Below are positions 52,420 to 60,921 of a stretch of DNA of 64,000 bases, piece by piece. The notes under the pieces were generated by a model. That model ran no database searches. It was not told where the DNA came from and was given only the letters and a program-made list of their open reading frames with translations. The translations under genes were made by a program, and so were the position numbers. The DNA lies in NCBI GenBank assembly GCA_040216555.1, contig JAVJOW010000038.1:124001-188000 (forward strand), written 5' to 3'. The DNA is from Arenibacter sp040216555. GTDB taxonomy: Bacteria; Bacteroidota; Bacteroidia; Flavobacteriales; Flavobacteriaceae. The first letter of the stretch is position 1; each line of letters opens with the position of its first letter.

Positions 52420-53155
52420 GATCTCTAAGGGCTTTTCCGGTCAAGGTTAAGAAGACGTCTTCTAGATTGTGTGATTCCGGGTACTTGGAAATAAGATCAC
52501 TGGGAGCCCCTTCAATGATGATCCTACCATGATCTATAATAGCCACTTTTGTACAAAATTGTTCTGCCTCGTTCAAATGATGGGACGTATAGATAATGGT
52601 GGTTCCCAGGGTGTTCAATTTTTTTAAATTTTCAATAATTACATTTTTGGATTGTACGTCCACACCAACCGTGGGTTCGTCCAAGAATAAAACTTTGGGG
52701 TCGTGCAGGATGCTGGCAATTAAGTTGACACGCCTTTTCATTCCCCCTGAAAAAGTGTCCAATTTTTTGTTGGAAAACCTCCCCAACCCTAAAACTTCCA
52801 AATGAAAATTAATTTTTTCCTTTAATTGCTTTCCTTTTAGACCGTACATGCTGCCCAGGTAATACAAATTTTCATATGCGGTCAGGGTGGGGTAAAGGGC
52901 ATATTCCTGAGGTACGATACCAATTAGTTGTTTTAGTTGGTTGGCATTCTTTTGATAGGTCAGTCCGTTGATGGTAAAACTGCCACGGGTAGGTTTTATC
53001 AAGGAACTTAACATAGAGATAAGGGTAGTTTTTCCTGCCCCGTTGGGTCCTAAAAGCCCAAAAATTTCCCCCTCGTCTATGTTTAGATCAAGGTCCATCA
53101 CCGAATAATCCGCGTTGTTTTTATATTTTTTGGAGAGATGGGAAATTTGGATCAT
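52412..53155 (-). CDS. ABC transporter ATP-binding protein
   Basis: 247 residues. Walker A GLLGPNGAGKTTLISML (33-49), Q-loop VPQEYALYPTLTAYENL, signature TFSGGMKRRVNLIASI, Walker B KVLFLDEPTVGVD, and the switch TSHHLNEAEQFCT. Partner of the permease encoded downstream. Follows the BtrH-like gene by 8 bp. Confidence 0.93.
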   Translation of the reverse strand: MIQISHLSKKYKNNADYSVMDLDLNIDEGEIFGLLGPNGAGKTTLISMLSSLIKPTRGSFTINGLTYQKNANQLKQLIGIVPQEYALYPTLTAYENLYYLGSMYGLKGKQLKEKINFHLEVLGLGRFSNKKLDTFSGGMKRRVNLIASILHDPKVLFLDEPTVGVDVQSKNVIIENLKKLNTLGTTIIYTSHHLNEAEQFCTKVAIIDHGRIIIEGAPSDLISKYPESHNLEDVFLTLTGKALRDHA

Positions 53156-53163
53156 TTGCTACC

Positions 53164-54165
53164 TTATATTGCCTTTTTCAGTTTTTTAAAAAAAACTTCC
53201 TCTTTGTTGGCTATATCTTCAAGAAGGGTGGCCACATGATCGTATTGGTCAACGGCTACGGAATTGCTCCTGTTTTTATATATGCGCGATGCCTCCACTG
53301 CAAAATCGCGCCAATGGTCGCCGATCAAGGTCATTTCTTTGGAAAGCTCCAAAAGTTGATTGTTGGCCAATAATTTTCCAGCTTCTTGTAAAAATGCGGC
53401 ATAAATATATCGGAACCCACCGCCTCCGGTACCTATTTCTTCTTGCATGCGTACAATTTGCCCCAAATAATGGTTGGCAATTTTAACGCCTTTGGACTTT
53501 GGCCATTTGCGAATAAGTTGGGCAATTTTTCGTATTCCCTTTACCCCAACAACAGGGACCGGGGCCAACATATCCCTACAGGTGTGCTTTATGCCCCTAA
53601 TAATGGCTTTTTCCAGCTGTAGTTTTTCCGGGAAAGCGGTAGGGTAATAAATATGTCCTTTTGGGGCAAAGGCGCCTTTGGCAAATCTTACTTTTTCCAG
53701 TTCTTTTTCGGTAAGTGAGGTAACGGTTTCCATTACGGGGTCACTTATTAAATAAATACCATCTTTTTTACCATAGACCACCATATTGTGGGCGTTAAAA
53801 TGGAAGCGATATTCGTCAGGAAAGTAGGGTAGGTTGTAAACGCCTACCTGAAGTCCTACCGGATTATTTCTTTGCAGGTTTTCGTCCAATCTGGCCTTGG
53901 CGGTTTGGGTATTTCGAAATTTTTCACGCTTTATTTTAATTCCGACCCGTGTGGCAAATCGGGTAAAGATAATTCCGGGCATTGCCCTATAGGATACTAC
54001 AGGCGCATGGTTAACTTTTAAGAAAGGAATATAGGTAAACAAGAGCCCTGAGCCTATTCCAAAAACCATGGGCTCACTTACTGTAAACCCATTGTACGTC
54101 ATTAAGTTGGCGACTACACCGTTCTCGCAGTGTGCAGCTTGCTTGTGTTTAAAATCTATTTCCAT
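53164..54165 (-). CDS. BtrH N-terminal/DUF4872-type protein (papain-like acyl-transfer fold)
   Basis: 333 residues. A C39/papain-like triad can be read: Cys 13 in AHCENGVVANLM, His 126 in NAHNMVVYGKKDG and Asp 142 in LISDPV. BtrH is an acyltransferase of butirosin biosynthesis moving an acyl group from a carrier protein to an amine. Here it may transfer a carrier-bound acyl group to another acceptor. Function inferred; residues fit a Cys acyltransferase or peptidase. Confidence 0.8.
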   Translation of the reverse strand: MEIDFKHKQAAHCENGVVANLMTYNGFTVSEPMVFGIGSGLLFTYIPFLKVNHAPVVSYRAMPGIIFTRFATRVGIKIKREKFRNTQTAKARLDENLQRNNPVGLQVGVYNLPYFPDEYRFHFNAHNMVVYGKKDGIYLISDPVMETVTSLTEKELEKVRFAKGAFAPKGHIYYPTAFPEKLQLEKAIIRGIKHTCRDMLAPVPVVGVKGIRKIAQLIRKWPKSKGVKIANHYLGQIVRMQEEIGTGGGGFRYIYAAFLQEAGKLLANNQLLELSKEMTLIGDHWRDFAVEASRIYKNRSNSVAVDQYDHVATLLEDIANKEEVFFKKLKKAI

Positions 54166-54168
54166 TGT

Positions 54169-54582
54169 TTAGAGATCGGTACGTTGTAGCTCTTCGATCG
54201 TAATATCGAAGACATCTGCATATTTTTGTAATGTTTTATTATTTAGGTTTTTAAATATGGCAGGGCGAAAATGTCTTTTAACCCTCCACTTCCAAATCCC
54301 GACGTAGCTAGCTAAGATGGGGAGGTCCATTTTGTGGAGTTCCATATAGTATTCCAAGGGACTCACCTTAAGGTCTATTACCCTTTGTTTTGAAGCTGAA
54401 ATACGTTCGTTTAAAGCCTCTATAGCATTGTTCAGGGCAATGGTCTTGGGGCTCCATCCAGTACTTAATTCGGTGGTATATTCCCCGTTTTCATCAACGG
54501 CATAACACAGTTCTTTGAAATTGGCCGACTCAAGATTGCTTTTGTCCTGTGGTACTTCATTCTTTTTCATGCCTAAGGTCAT
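54169..54582 (-). CDS. Uncharacterised cluster protein with HTH-like C terminus
   Basis: 137 residues, acidic N-terminal part and a basic centre (YVGIWKWRVKRHFRPAIF). The end reads NKTLQKYADVFDITIEELQ, which resembles the last helices of XRE-type DNA-binding domains. That could mean a small regulator, but the rest of such a domain is not complete. The start could also be MKKNEV four codons later. No other family match recognised. Confidence 0.6.
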   Translation of the reverse strand: MTLGMKKNEVPQDKSNLESANFKELCYAVDENGEYTTELSTGWSPKTIALNNAIEALNERISASKQRVIDLKVSPLEYYMELHKMDLPILASYVGIWKWRVKRHFRPAIFKNLNNKTLQKYADVFDITIEELQRTDL

Positions 54583-54654
54583 TACAATTTATAGGCCAAG
54601 GTTACTGGCTTACAAAGTTATTAATACAATTTCATATTCGATCCGCAGATGCAA

Positions 54655-55110
54655 CTAAACTTCCTGTATCAGAAAATTTAATATACAATCTGCCACTAAT
54701 TCTTTCTCTGTATATATTTTGCATTCCATAGTGCATATGCTAAAATTTTCCGAACTGTAATTGGATAGGAGTTTGGCCTTCGTAGTTAAGGTGTCTCCTG
54801 TTATGGGTAATAAAAAAATGTTTGCCTTTTTAATACCGCTAATAAAACCAATAACATTATTGCCCTCCCCTTCAAGATCATCCGCGGCAAAGAAATCTTG
54901 CCCAACAATTGCGGAACAGGATTGGGCGGCATTTTCTATAATCCCTGATTCGGTAAACTTGTTGCCCTTTACAAAGATACAATCTTCAGTTACTTTAAAT
55001 TCGGTGGTCACCGTTTCCTTGTTAAGATCAATTATTTTTGTGACCATGAGCATTGGCTCTCTATGGGGCAAAAACTTGTGTATGTTTATATGTGAACGCG
55101 CTGTATTCAA
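54655..55110 (-). CDS. Hot-dog 3-hydroxyacyl-ACP dehydratase-like protein (aryl polyene type)
   Basis: 151 residues: FLPHREPMLMVTKIIDLN followed by VKGNKFTESGIIENAAQSCSAIVG, the layout of the aryl polyene dehydratases (ApeI/ApeP-like). The FabZ HFPxxP box is replaced by GNKFTES, so catalysis must use other residues or be lost. Lies 5 bp from the next hot-dog gene; the two may work as a heterodimer. Confidence 0.8.
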   Translation of the reverse strand: MNTARSHINIHKFLPHREPMLMVTKIIDLNKETVTTEFKVTEDCIFVKGNKFTESGIIENAAQSCSAIVGQDFFAADDLEGEGNNVIGFISGIKKANIFLLPITGDTLTTKAKLLSNYSSENFSICTMECKIYTEKELVADCILNFLIQEV

Positions 55111-55115
55111 TTAAT

Positions 55116-55553
55116 TTAGTTTGCCAATACGGTTTTCATTTCACTATTTGCCATAATTTTGTTATTGCAGGTTACTTGAATCTGAACCAAGGTAACACCC
55201 ATGATCTCGTGTAGAATTGTTACTGTTGTTATTAGCTCCTGATCTACAGATGGCAACTCCAGTATTTCGGCCCATTTAATGGCCCCGATATAACCTGTAG
55301 GGGCAGGCTCATTTTTTAGGAAATATTGATACCCGGTATGAAGTGCCACAGACTGTGCCATATGTTCAATTAGTCCGGCAGCCATAAATTTATTGTTGTA
55401 CACAAACAGGTTGGTCGGCGGTGGGGTAAAACCGGTAATTACTTTTTCTTCGGAAAAGTGAATCAGTTTGTCCACCATTACAAAAGGAGCCTTTTGGGGG
55501 ATCAGATTTTCAATTAGCCCTTTGTCGTCTATTGTTTGTTTCAATAAATTCAT
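55116..55553 (-). CDS. Hot-dog ApeP-like dehydratase-family protein
   Basis: 145 residues: LIPQKAPFVMVDKLIHFSEE and NKFMAAGLIEHMAQSVALHTGYQYF. The pattern matches ApeP-like dehydratases of aryl polyene loci, again without HFPxxP. It starts next to the DarB stop. Together with the gene at 54655 it gives two related hot-dog subunits beside a separate FabZ-like one at 43315. Confidence 0.82.
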   Translation of the reverse strand: MNLLKQTIDDKGLIENLIPQKAPFVMVDKLIHFSEEKVITGFTPPPTNLFVYNNKFMAAGLIEHMAQSVALHTGYQYFLKNEPAPTGYIGAIKWAEILELPSVDQELITTVTILHEIMGVTLVQIQVTCNNKIMANSEMKTVLAN

Positions 55554-56684
55554 TTAACAGACCGTTAGGTATGCATATGAGTAGGAAAACCTAGCGCTTT
55601 CCGGTACGTGCAACAATATTTTATCCCCCTTTTTTAGTTGTCCTGAACTTACCAATTCTTCAAGCATTACGAAAATTGAGGCTGCGCCTACATTGCCAAC
55701 CTTGCTCAAATTCATAAACCATTTCTCCCAAGGTATTTCCACTCCCTGTAGCTTTAATTCCTCGTATAAATTTTCCTTAAAATAATAGGAAGAGATATGC
55801 GGTAAATAATAGTCAAGATCGGCGGTAGTGATATTGTGCTTGTTCATAGCCAATTTTAGACTGTCCACTCCCTTGCCCAATATGTTTTCACCTAGGAGTT
55901 TAACGTCTTGTTTCATGGCGAAAAGGGATTTGTTGGCCCAGTCTTCGGCAGGATATTCGCTCCAAGGCTTTAAATGGCCATTTTCCAATTTATCGGCACC
56001 GGCATACATGCATGTTTCCATTTCAAAGGCATAGGAATACCCTTCCATCCATTCAATTTTTAAAGCAATGCCTTTAGGTTCGCTTTCCAGTAAAACAGCT
56101 CCTGAGCCATCGGAAAGCATCCAGCGTAAAAACTCTTTGTTAAAGGCCAATATAGGATTGTCTTCCAGCTCTTTCAGGTGTTCTACCTCATTTTTAAAAA
56201 TATCGGATTTCATCCAAGTCGAGGTTCTTTCCGAGCCAGTACATACCGCATTGCTCACTTGTCCTGCCTTTATGGCCAGGAAACCATATTTTAAGGCATT
56301 CATTCCTGAACAACAGGCCCCCGATGGGGAATTAACCTCTAAATTCCCGTTTTTTAAAAAGCCGTGTACCATAGAAGCGTGCGATGGCAATATTTGATCA
56401 GGACTACTGGTGCCGCAAGAAAGAAGTTCTATATCCTTGGTCGTAAAAGTGTCGTCACATAAAAGCTCAATGGCCTCCTTGGTTAGTTGGGCATTGTTAT
56501 GGGTAATGTTTCCATCAGCATCTATGGCGTAATATCTGGTCTTAATTTGATTGTTTCTCAGGACTATACGTCTAGCCTTGGAATTCTTACCATTGATAAT
56601 GCCCAATTTTTCTTCCATTTGTTCATTGTCAACAGGTTCATTAGGTAAGAACTTGGCAATCCTGGTAATATAAACGTCTTTCAT
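55554..56684 (-). CDS. darB: DarB-like beta-ketoacyl-ACP synthase III
   Basis: 376 residues of the KAS III fold. The nucleophile is most likely Cys 125 in SGACCSGMNALKYG, with His in YYLPHISSYYF and Asn in VGNVGAASIFVML. In dialkylresorcinol synthesis DarB makes the beta-ketoacyl partner that DarA cyclises. Its ATG overlaps the DarA stop by one base, and the pairing with DarA is the diagnostic sign for the resorcinol half of flexirubins. Confidence 0.9.
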   Translation of the reverse strand: MKDVYITRIAKFLPNEPVDNEQMEEKLGIINGKNSKARRIVLRNNQIKTRYYAIDADGNITHNNAQLTKEAIELLCDDTFTTKDIELLSCGTSSPDQILPSHASMVHGFLKNGNLEVNSPSGACCSGMNALKYGFLAIKAGQVSNAVCTGSERTSTWMKSDIFKNEVEHLKELEDNPILAFNKEFLRWMLSDGSGAVLLESEPKGIALKIEWMEGYSYAFEMETCMYAGADKLENGHLKPWSEYPAEDWANKSLFAMKQDVKLLGENILGKGVDSLKLAMNKHNITTADLDYYLPHISSYYFKENLYEELKLQGVEIPWEKWFMNLSKVGNVGAASIFVMLEELVSSGQLKKGDKILLHVPESARFSYSYAYLTVC

Positions 56685-57610
56685 TAATTGTTCTTTAAAC
56701 TAACGGATGAATAGTATGCTTTATCCCTTTTAATTTTATTGTACCGAGGTATGTAAGTCGCCAAAAATACAATAAAAACTATTGGAGCTATAGCCCAAAT
56801 TGCAAATAACAAATAATATTTGAACAAAACCAGCAATTTTTTTCGTTTCAGATTGCCTGAAGGTCCTTTCTTTATGATAAGGTTGGCCCATTTCGTAAAC
56901 AAAACATTGCCTCTTATGTCTGTCTGTATCAACAAGGGTTTTACTTTAACGGCATCCAATTCTAATAATTCATCCTGTAGGTTGGCGTAATCATTTGTTA
57001 ATAGTGCTTTACGGATAGGCGTTCCAAATTTTTTAGAAGCTTTTATATCCTCGTCGGAAACCCCCGGTCTTGGAAAAATGCCAAGGTACTTGGTTTTTTT
57101 TCCTCCTAACATCCAATGCACTATGGTAATAACACTTATGTGATTTATGTGACGGTCTACTAAAGCTATATTGCCCACTAACTTGGCGTTACAGGAGACT
57201 AGAAGACGTTTCATTTTTTCCTGTGCCATTAACCACATGTTTCTACAGGCAATTACTGTAACTACGGGTGTCTGATCGAGTAATTTCTTGGCAACATCTG
57301 ATTTTAGGAAAGAATTAATGGGTATGGAAGGGGTTAAATACCAAACTTGATAACCAAGAATTATGAGATCATATTTCTTTTCGAGGATATCGGCCTTTGG
57401 AGCATTTAGCTCACATGGTATCTGCAGGAAGGATTCAGGAAACGCATCATAGAAATCATCCTGTTTCCAGGGAAATTTATAATCATTTTTGGGACTTATC
57501 CTATAATATGTAATGTTTACGTTGTCCCCGTCCAAGGAGGTCGCCAAATTTTGAACAATATCCAACAACTGCCCGGATTGGGAGTAATAAATTATAAGAA
57601 CTTCTTTCAT
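56684..57610 (-). CDS. darA: DarA-like dialkylresorcinol condensing enzyme
   Basis: 308 residues. The N terminus VLIIYYSQSGQLLDIVQNLA is flavodoxin-like, and IILGYQVWYLTPSIPINSFL and VTVIACRNMWLMAQEKMKRLL follow. A membrane helix lies near the C terminus (LFAIWAIAPIVFIVFLATYI). DarA joins two acyl chains to the 2,5-dialkylcyclohexane-1,3-dione that is oxidised to the resorcinol. Translationally coupled to darB. A 164-bp gap upstream with a -7-like element suggests a separate promoter. Confidence 0.9.
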   Translation of the reverse strand: MKEVLIIYYSQSGQLLDIVQNLATSLDGDNVNITYYRISPKNDYKFPWKQDDFYDAFPESFLQIPCELNAPKADILEKKYDLIILGYQVWYLTPSIPINSFLKSDVAKKLLDQTPVVTVIACRNMWLMAQEKMKRLLVSCNAKLVGNIALVDRHINHISVITIVHWMLGGKKTKYLGIFPRPGVSDEDIKASKKFGTPIRKALLTNDYANLQDELLELDAVKVKPLLIQTDIRGNVLFTKWANLIIKKGPSGNLKRKKLLVLFKYYLLFAIWAIAPIVFIVFLATYIPRYNKIKRDKAYYSSVSLKNN

Positions 57611-57698
57611 GGTATGCTATTAATCTTCTTTATAATACCCCATAGATTGCCATTTTATTAATATCCATGAGGTATTTCCAATGACTTTTATTACGGTT

Positions 57699-57706
57699 CA
57701 AATTTA
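57699..57706 (-). promoter_or_regulatory. Candidate -7 element of darA-darB
   Basis: TAAATTTG on the minus strand, 89 bases before the darA ATG, matches TAnnTTTG. It lacks TTG at -33. Confidence 0.4.
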
Positions 57707-57774
57707 AATTTAATTTTCAGACCGGCGCCTGATTTGGAAAATGCAACCAAAACTTAGTGTTATCCTAACCGAAC

Positions 57775-58656
57775 TTAGTTTTTTGAACCCCAAAAATCAA
57801 AATAGTTGAACCATTGTAATGGATACTGTTCTATTATCCATTCCATGCTTTTAATATAATTTGCCAATAATCCTTCGGCATCCCTCTTCTTAAAATCTGC
57901 TATTCTGGCGAAAAGATGATAATGTTTATTGGTTTCCTTCATTACATAAACAAACAGGACCGGTACGTTTAATCTAGATCCCATTAAAAAAGGTCCGGAA
58001 GGAAATTGTGCTTTTTCACCCAAAATTGACCCGGTCATTAACTTGGCGGTCGTAGCATATCTATCTCCGGTCATGCAAATAATCTCATTTTTTGCCAAGG
58101 CGGCATTCATTTCAAAGATATGGGAAAGATCTTCCTGTAGGATAATAAATTTGGTCGAGGATTTTTTAATATATTTATCAAGGTATTCCTTTATGGCCTT
58201 GTGCTCGGCATCAGTGGTAAGTAAATTAATAGTGGCATTCCCTTCCAATTCGTCCAGGAAAAACTCGGCTATTTCAAAGTTGCCCAAATGGGCACTGATC
58301 AAAATTCCCCCCTTTTTATTGGCCAAGGTTTCGTTTAGATGTTCAATTCCGTCAAAATGATAGGTGAACCTATTTCTAAGACCGGAAGAAATAGCTACTT
58401 TGTCCAAAATGGTCTGTCCAAATACGTAGTAGCTTTTGTAAATGGATACAATACTTTTTAAGGTGCTGTACTTAAGTCTTTTACGGAAGTAATAATAGCT
58501 TGACTTAGTGCTTTCAGGGGCGAAAAAACAAAAATAAAAGGCTACAAAATACAGGATAAAATAGGCTGATCCCAAGCCGAGTCTTCTAATGGAAAAAACA
58601 AAAATCTTATATCCTAAAACAGAACCTCTGGACTTTCCTTTCCATTGATTTGACAT
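57775..58656 (-). CDS. LpxL/HtrB-like (LABLAT) acyltransferase
   Basis: 293 residues. One N-terminal hydrophobic region (SAYFILYFVAFYFCFFA), then the acyltransferase box SAHLGNFEIAEFFLDEL and EIICMTGDRYATTAK. In lipid A synthesis such enzymes move acyl groups from ACP. Placed 17 bp after an ACP gene within the pigment locus, it is more likely an acyltransferase for the pigment or its lipid carrier than the housekeeping LpxL. Confidence 0.85.
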   Translation of the reverse strand: MSNQWKGKSRGSVLGYKIFVFSIRRLGLGSAYFILYFVAFYFCFFAPESTKSSYYYFRKRLKYSTLKSIVSIYKSYYVFGQTILDKVAISSGLRNRFTYHFDGIEHLNETLANKKGGILISAHLGNFEIAEFFLDELEGNATINLLTTDAEHKAIKEYLDKYIKKSSTKFIILQEDLSHIFEMNAALAKNEIICMTGDRYATTAKLMTGSILGEKAQFPSGPFLMGSRLNVPVLFVYVMKETNKHYHLFARIADFKKRDAEGLLANYIKSMEWIIEQYPLQWFNYFDFWGSKN

Positions 58657-58673
58657 TTTTTACGAATAAAATT

Positions 58674-58916
58674 TTAGTTTAATTTCTTCTCTATAAGATC
58701 ATAAAAGTCTTGTAATGTAATTACATTAATGAAATCTTCCCCCACCAGCTTAACACTAAAGTTAGATTCGATGGCCACTACTAAATCAACAAAATCCAAA
58801 CTGTCCAATTCAAGTGTTTTCTTTAAATTGGCCAGAGGAGAAATATCATCTGCATCAACTTCAAATTCATCTATAAGAAAGTTGTTTATTTTATCAATAA
58901 TTACTTCTTTATTCAT
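58674..58916 (-). CDS. Acyl carrier protein (second of two)
   Basis: 80 residues with the phosphopantetheine Ser 39 in LKKTLELDSLDFVDLVVA. More FabD/LpxL-system-like than the other ACP of the locus, which has DSIDALEL. Two bases after the ketosynthase gene at 58919. It probably serves that ketosynthase and the LABLAT acyltransferase. Confidence 0.92.
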   Translation of the reverse strand: MNKEVIIDKINNFLIDEFEVDADDISPLANLKKTLELDSLDFVDLVVAIESNFSVKLVGEDFINVITLQDFYDLIEKKLN

Positions 58917-58918
58917 CT

Positions 58919-60142
58919 TTAATCTTTCACTTTTTTTATTAGCAATGCTGAATTTGTACCTCCAAATCCAAAAGAATTGGACAAAAATACATCAATTTTT
59001 TTATCCAGTGTTTTTCTTACCAGATTTAATTTGGCCGCATCTTCGTCAGGATTTTCAAGATTTATATTAGGTGCAATAAAGGAATGTTCCATCATCAGCA
59101 TGGAATAAACAATCTCACTGGCACCTGCCATCCAACATTCATGGCCGGTCATAGACTTGGTAGAACTAACATAAGGACCATTTTCGCCAAAAACGGCAAA
59201 TATGGCCTTGGCTTCGTTTGAATCCCCCACAGGGGTAGAAGTGGCATGAGCATTTACATAGTCTATTTCACTAGGTTTAATTTGGGCTTGGTCAATAGCT
59301 TTTTTCATGGCCAATGTAGGGCCATCGACATTTGGAGTGGAGATATGATCCCCATTGGAGGAAAATCCGTAGCCTATAATTTCTCCCAAAATAACAGCAT
59401 TTCTTTTTTTAGCGGATTCATAGCTTTCAACAATAAGGGATGCAGCCCCACCGCTAGGTACCAGGCCGTCCCTACTTTTGTCGAAGGGACGCGAAGCCGT
59501 TCCGGGCTCTGCATCGTTGACCGAAAATACCCCAAGGCCATCAAAACTGCCCATGGCCAATTCATTGATTTCTTGGGTTCCACCACAAATTATACAATCT
59601 TGAAGCCCACTTTTAATCAATTGATAGGCAATACCTATGGCATGCGACCCACTTGCACATGCGGCGCTTACTGTGAAGTTGATACCCGTTAATTTGAAAA
59701 TGGTAGAGAGGTTCATGGTTACCGAAGAGTTCATGGCCTTAAAAATGGCGCCCGAACCAACCAAGGTAGTATCTTTCTTTTCCCTCAATTTGTCTATTGA
59801 TTCTATCACGGATTTGGCGGTGCTGTCATTTCCGTATAGTACGCCAACTTCATTGTTGTCTATATATTCCTGGGATATACCTGCATTTTTTAAAGCCTCC
59901 AAAGTGGCTATATATGCGTAGGCTCCTTCCTCACCCATACTTAATCGTTGCCTTCTAGTGAGCAAGTCTTTCAAGTCGGGTTCTTCTACCATGCCCGTTA
60001 AGCAGGAGCGATATCCAAATTCCTTCCTTTTTTCGTCATAAACAATTCCTGAAGTTCCCTTGTAAAGTGATTCTTTGACTTCGTCCAAGTTTTTTCCTAA
60101 ACAAGAGTATATTCCCATACCTGTAATTACGACCCTCTTCAT
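58919..60142 (-). CDS. Beta-ketoacyl-ACP synthase (FabF/aryl polyene type)
   Basis: 407 residues, full triad: Cys 162 in SAACASGSHAIG, His 299 in NAHATSTPVGDSNE and His 334 in KSMTGHECWMAGAS. The motif GHECWMAGASE is typical of the ketosynthases paired with FabG and ACP in aryl polyene clusters. Located 17 bp after fabG and 2 bp before an ACP. Confidence 0.92.
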   Translation of the reverse strand: MKRVVITGMGIYSCLGKNLDEVKESLYKGTSGIVYDEKRKEFGYRSCLTGMVEEPDLKDLLTRRQRLSMGEEGAYAYIATLEALKNAGISQEYIDNNEVGVLYGNDSTAKSVIESIDKLREKKDTTLVGSGAIFKAMNSSVTMNLSTIFKLTGINFTVSAACASGSHAIGIAYQLIKSGLQDCIICGGTQEINELAMGSFDGLGVFSVNDAEPGTASRPFDKSRDGLVPSGGAASLIVESYESAKKRNAVILGEIIGYGFSSNGDHISTPNVDGPTLAMKKAIDQAQIKPSEIDYVNAHATSTPVGDSNEAKAIFAVFGENGPYVSSTKSMTGHECWMAGASEIVYSMLMMEHSFIAPNINLENPDEDAAKLNLVRKTLDKKIDVFLSNSFGFGGTNSALLIKKVKD

Positions 60143-60159
60143 CTTTCCTAGTGTTATTT

Positions 60160-60903
60160 TTAAGAATATATTCCTCCGTTAATATTTATGACCTCGCCTG
60201 TAATATACGATGACTTTTTGGATGCCAAAAAAGAGACCAAATGGGCAACTTCCCCAGCATCCCCAAAGCGGTTCATAGGAATCATTTTTTTAAGTTCTTT
60301 CTCATCAAGATCACCGGTCATATCTGTCTTTATAAATCCTGGTGCCACTGCATTGACGGTGATGTTCCTTTTTGCAATTTCCTGGGCCAATGCTTTTGTG
60401 CCGGCTATTATACCACCTTTTGCCGCAGAATAATTGACTTGCCCCGGTGTTCCTTTAAGGCCAGATACGGATACCATATTTATGATCCTGCCATATTTAT
60501 GCACCAATAATTTTTGGATAAGATGATTGGTTACATTGAAAAAACCATTTAAACTGGTGTTGATCACATTGTTCCAATCCTCGGGTTTCATCCACATGAA
60601 AAGGCCGTCCTTGGTAATTCCGGCATTGTTTACAATTACCTCTATAATAGCGTCCTTGTTGGCCTCATGCCATTGGTCCAATTTATTTTGTACATCCTTG
60701 TTGTCACCGACATTAAATTGTATTAGCTCCGCACTCCCACCAATTTTCTCTATTTCGTTTAAGGTTTCCTGCGCTGCGGCTGCGTTTTCTTTATAATTTA
60801 TTAGAATCTTATACTCGGTATCCAGTGCGAGCTGCAGGCATATAGCTTTTCCGATTCCTCTTGACCCTCCGGTTACCAGTGCAAATTTCTTTTTTTCGCT
60901 CAT
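60160..60903 (-). CDS. fabG: 3-oxoacyl-ACP reductase (FabG family)
   Basis: 247-residue SDR. NADPH motif TGGSRGIGKAI (11-21), VNNAGITKDGL, and the catalytic Ser 145, Tyr 158 and Lys 162 in VSVSGLKGTPGQVNYSAAKGG. Reduces the beta-keto group before dehydration. With the ketosynthase, ACP and hot-dog proteins, it supplies a full elongation cycle without an enoyl reductase, so double bonds remain. Confidence 0.93.
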   Translation of the reverse strand: MSEKKKFALVTGGSRGIGKAICLQLALDTEYKILINYKENAAAAQETLNEIEKIGGSAELIQFNVGDNKDVQNKLDQWHEANKDAIIEVIVNNAGITKDGLFMWMKPEDWNNVINTSLNGFFNVTNHLIQKLLVHKYGRIINMVSVSGLKGTPGQVNYSAAKGGIIAGTKALAQEIAKRNITVNAVAPGFIKTDMTGDLDEKELKKMIPMNRFGDAGEVAHLVSFLASKKSSYITGEVININGGIYS

Positions 60904-60921
60904 TTATTTAGTTAGTGTGAT

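Noticed and set aside
57775..60903. Housekeeping fatty acid and lipid A genes (fabG, fabF, acpP, lpxL)
   Set aside because: Motifs such as GHECWMAGAS and the position between darA and TAL fit the pigment locus; the primary fab genes should be elsewhere.
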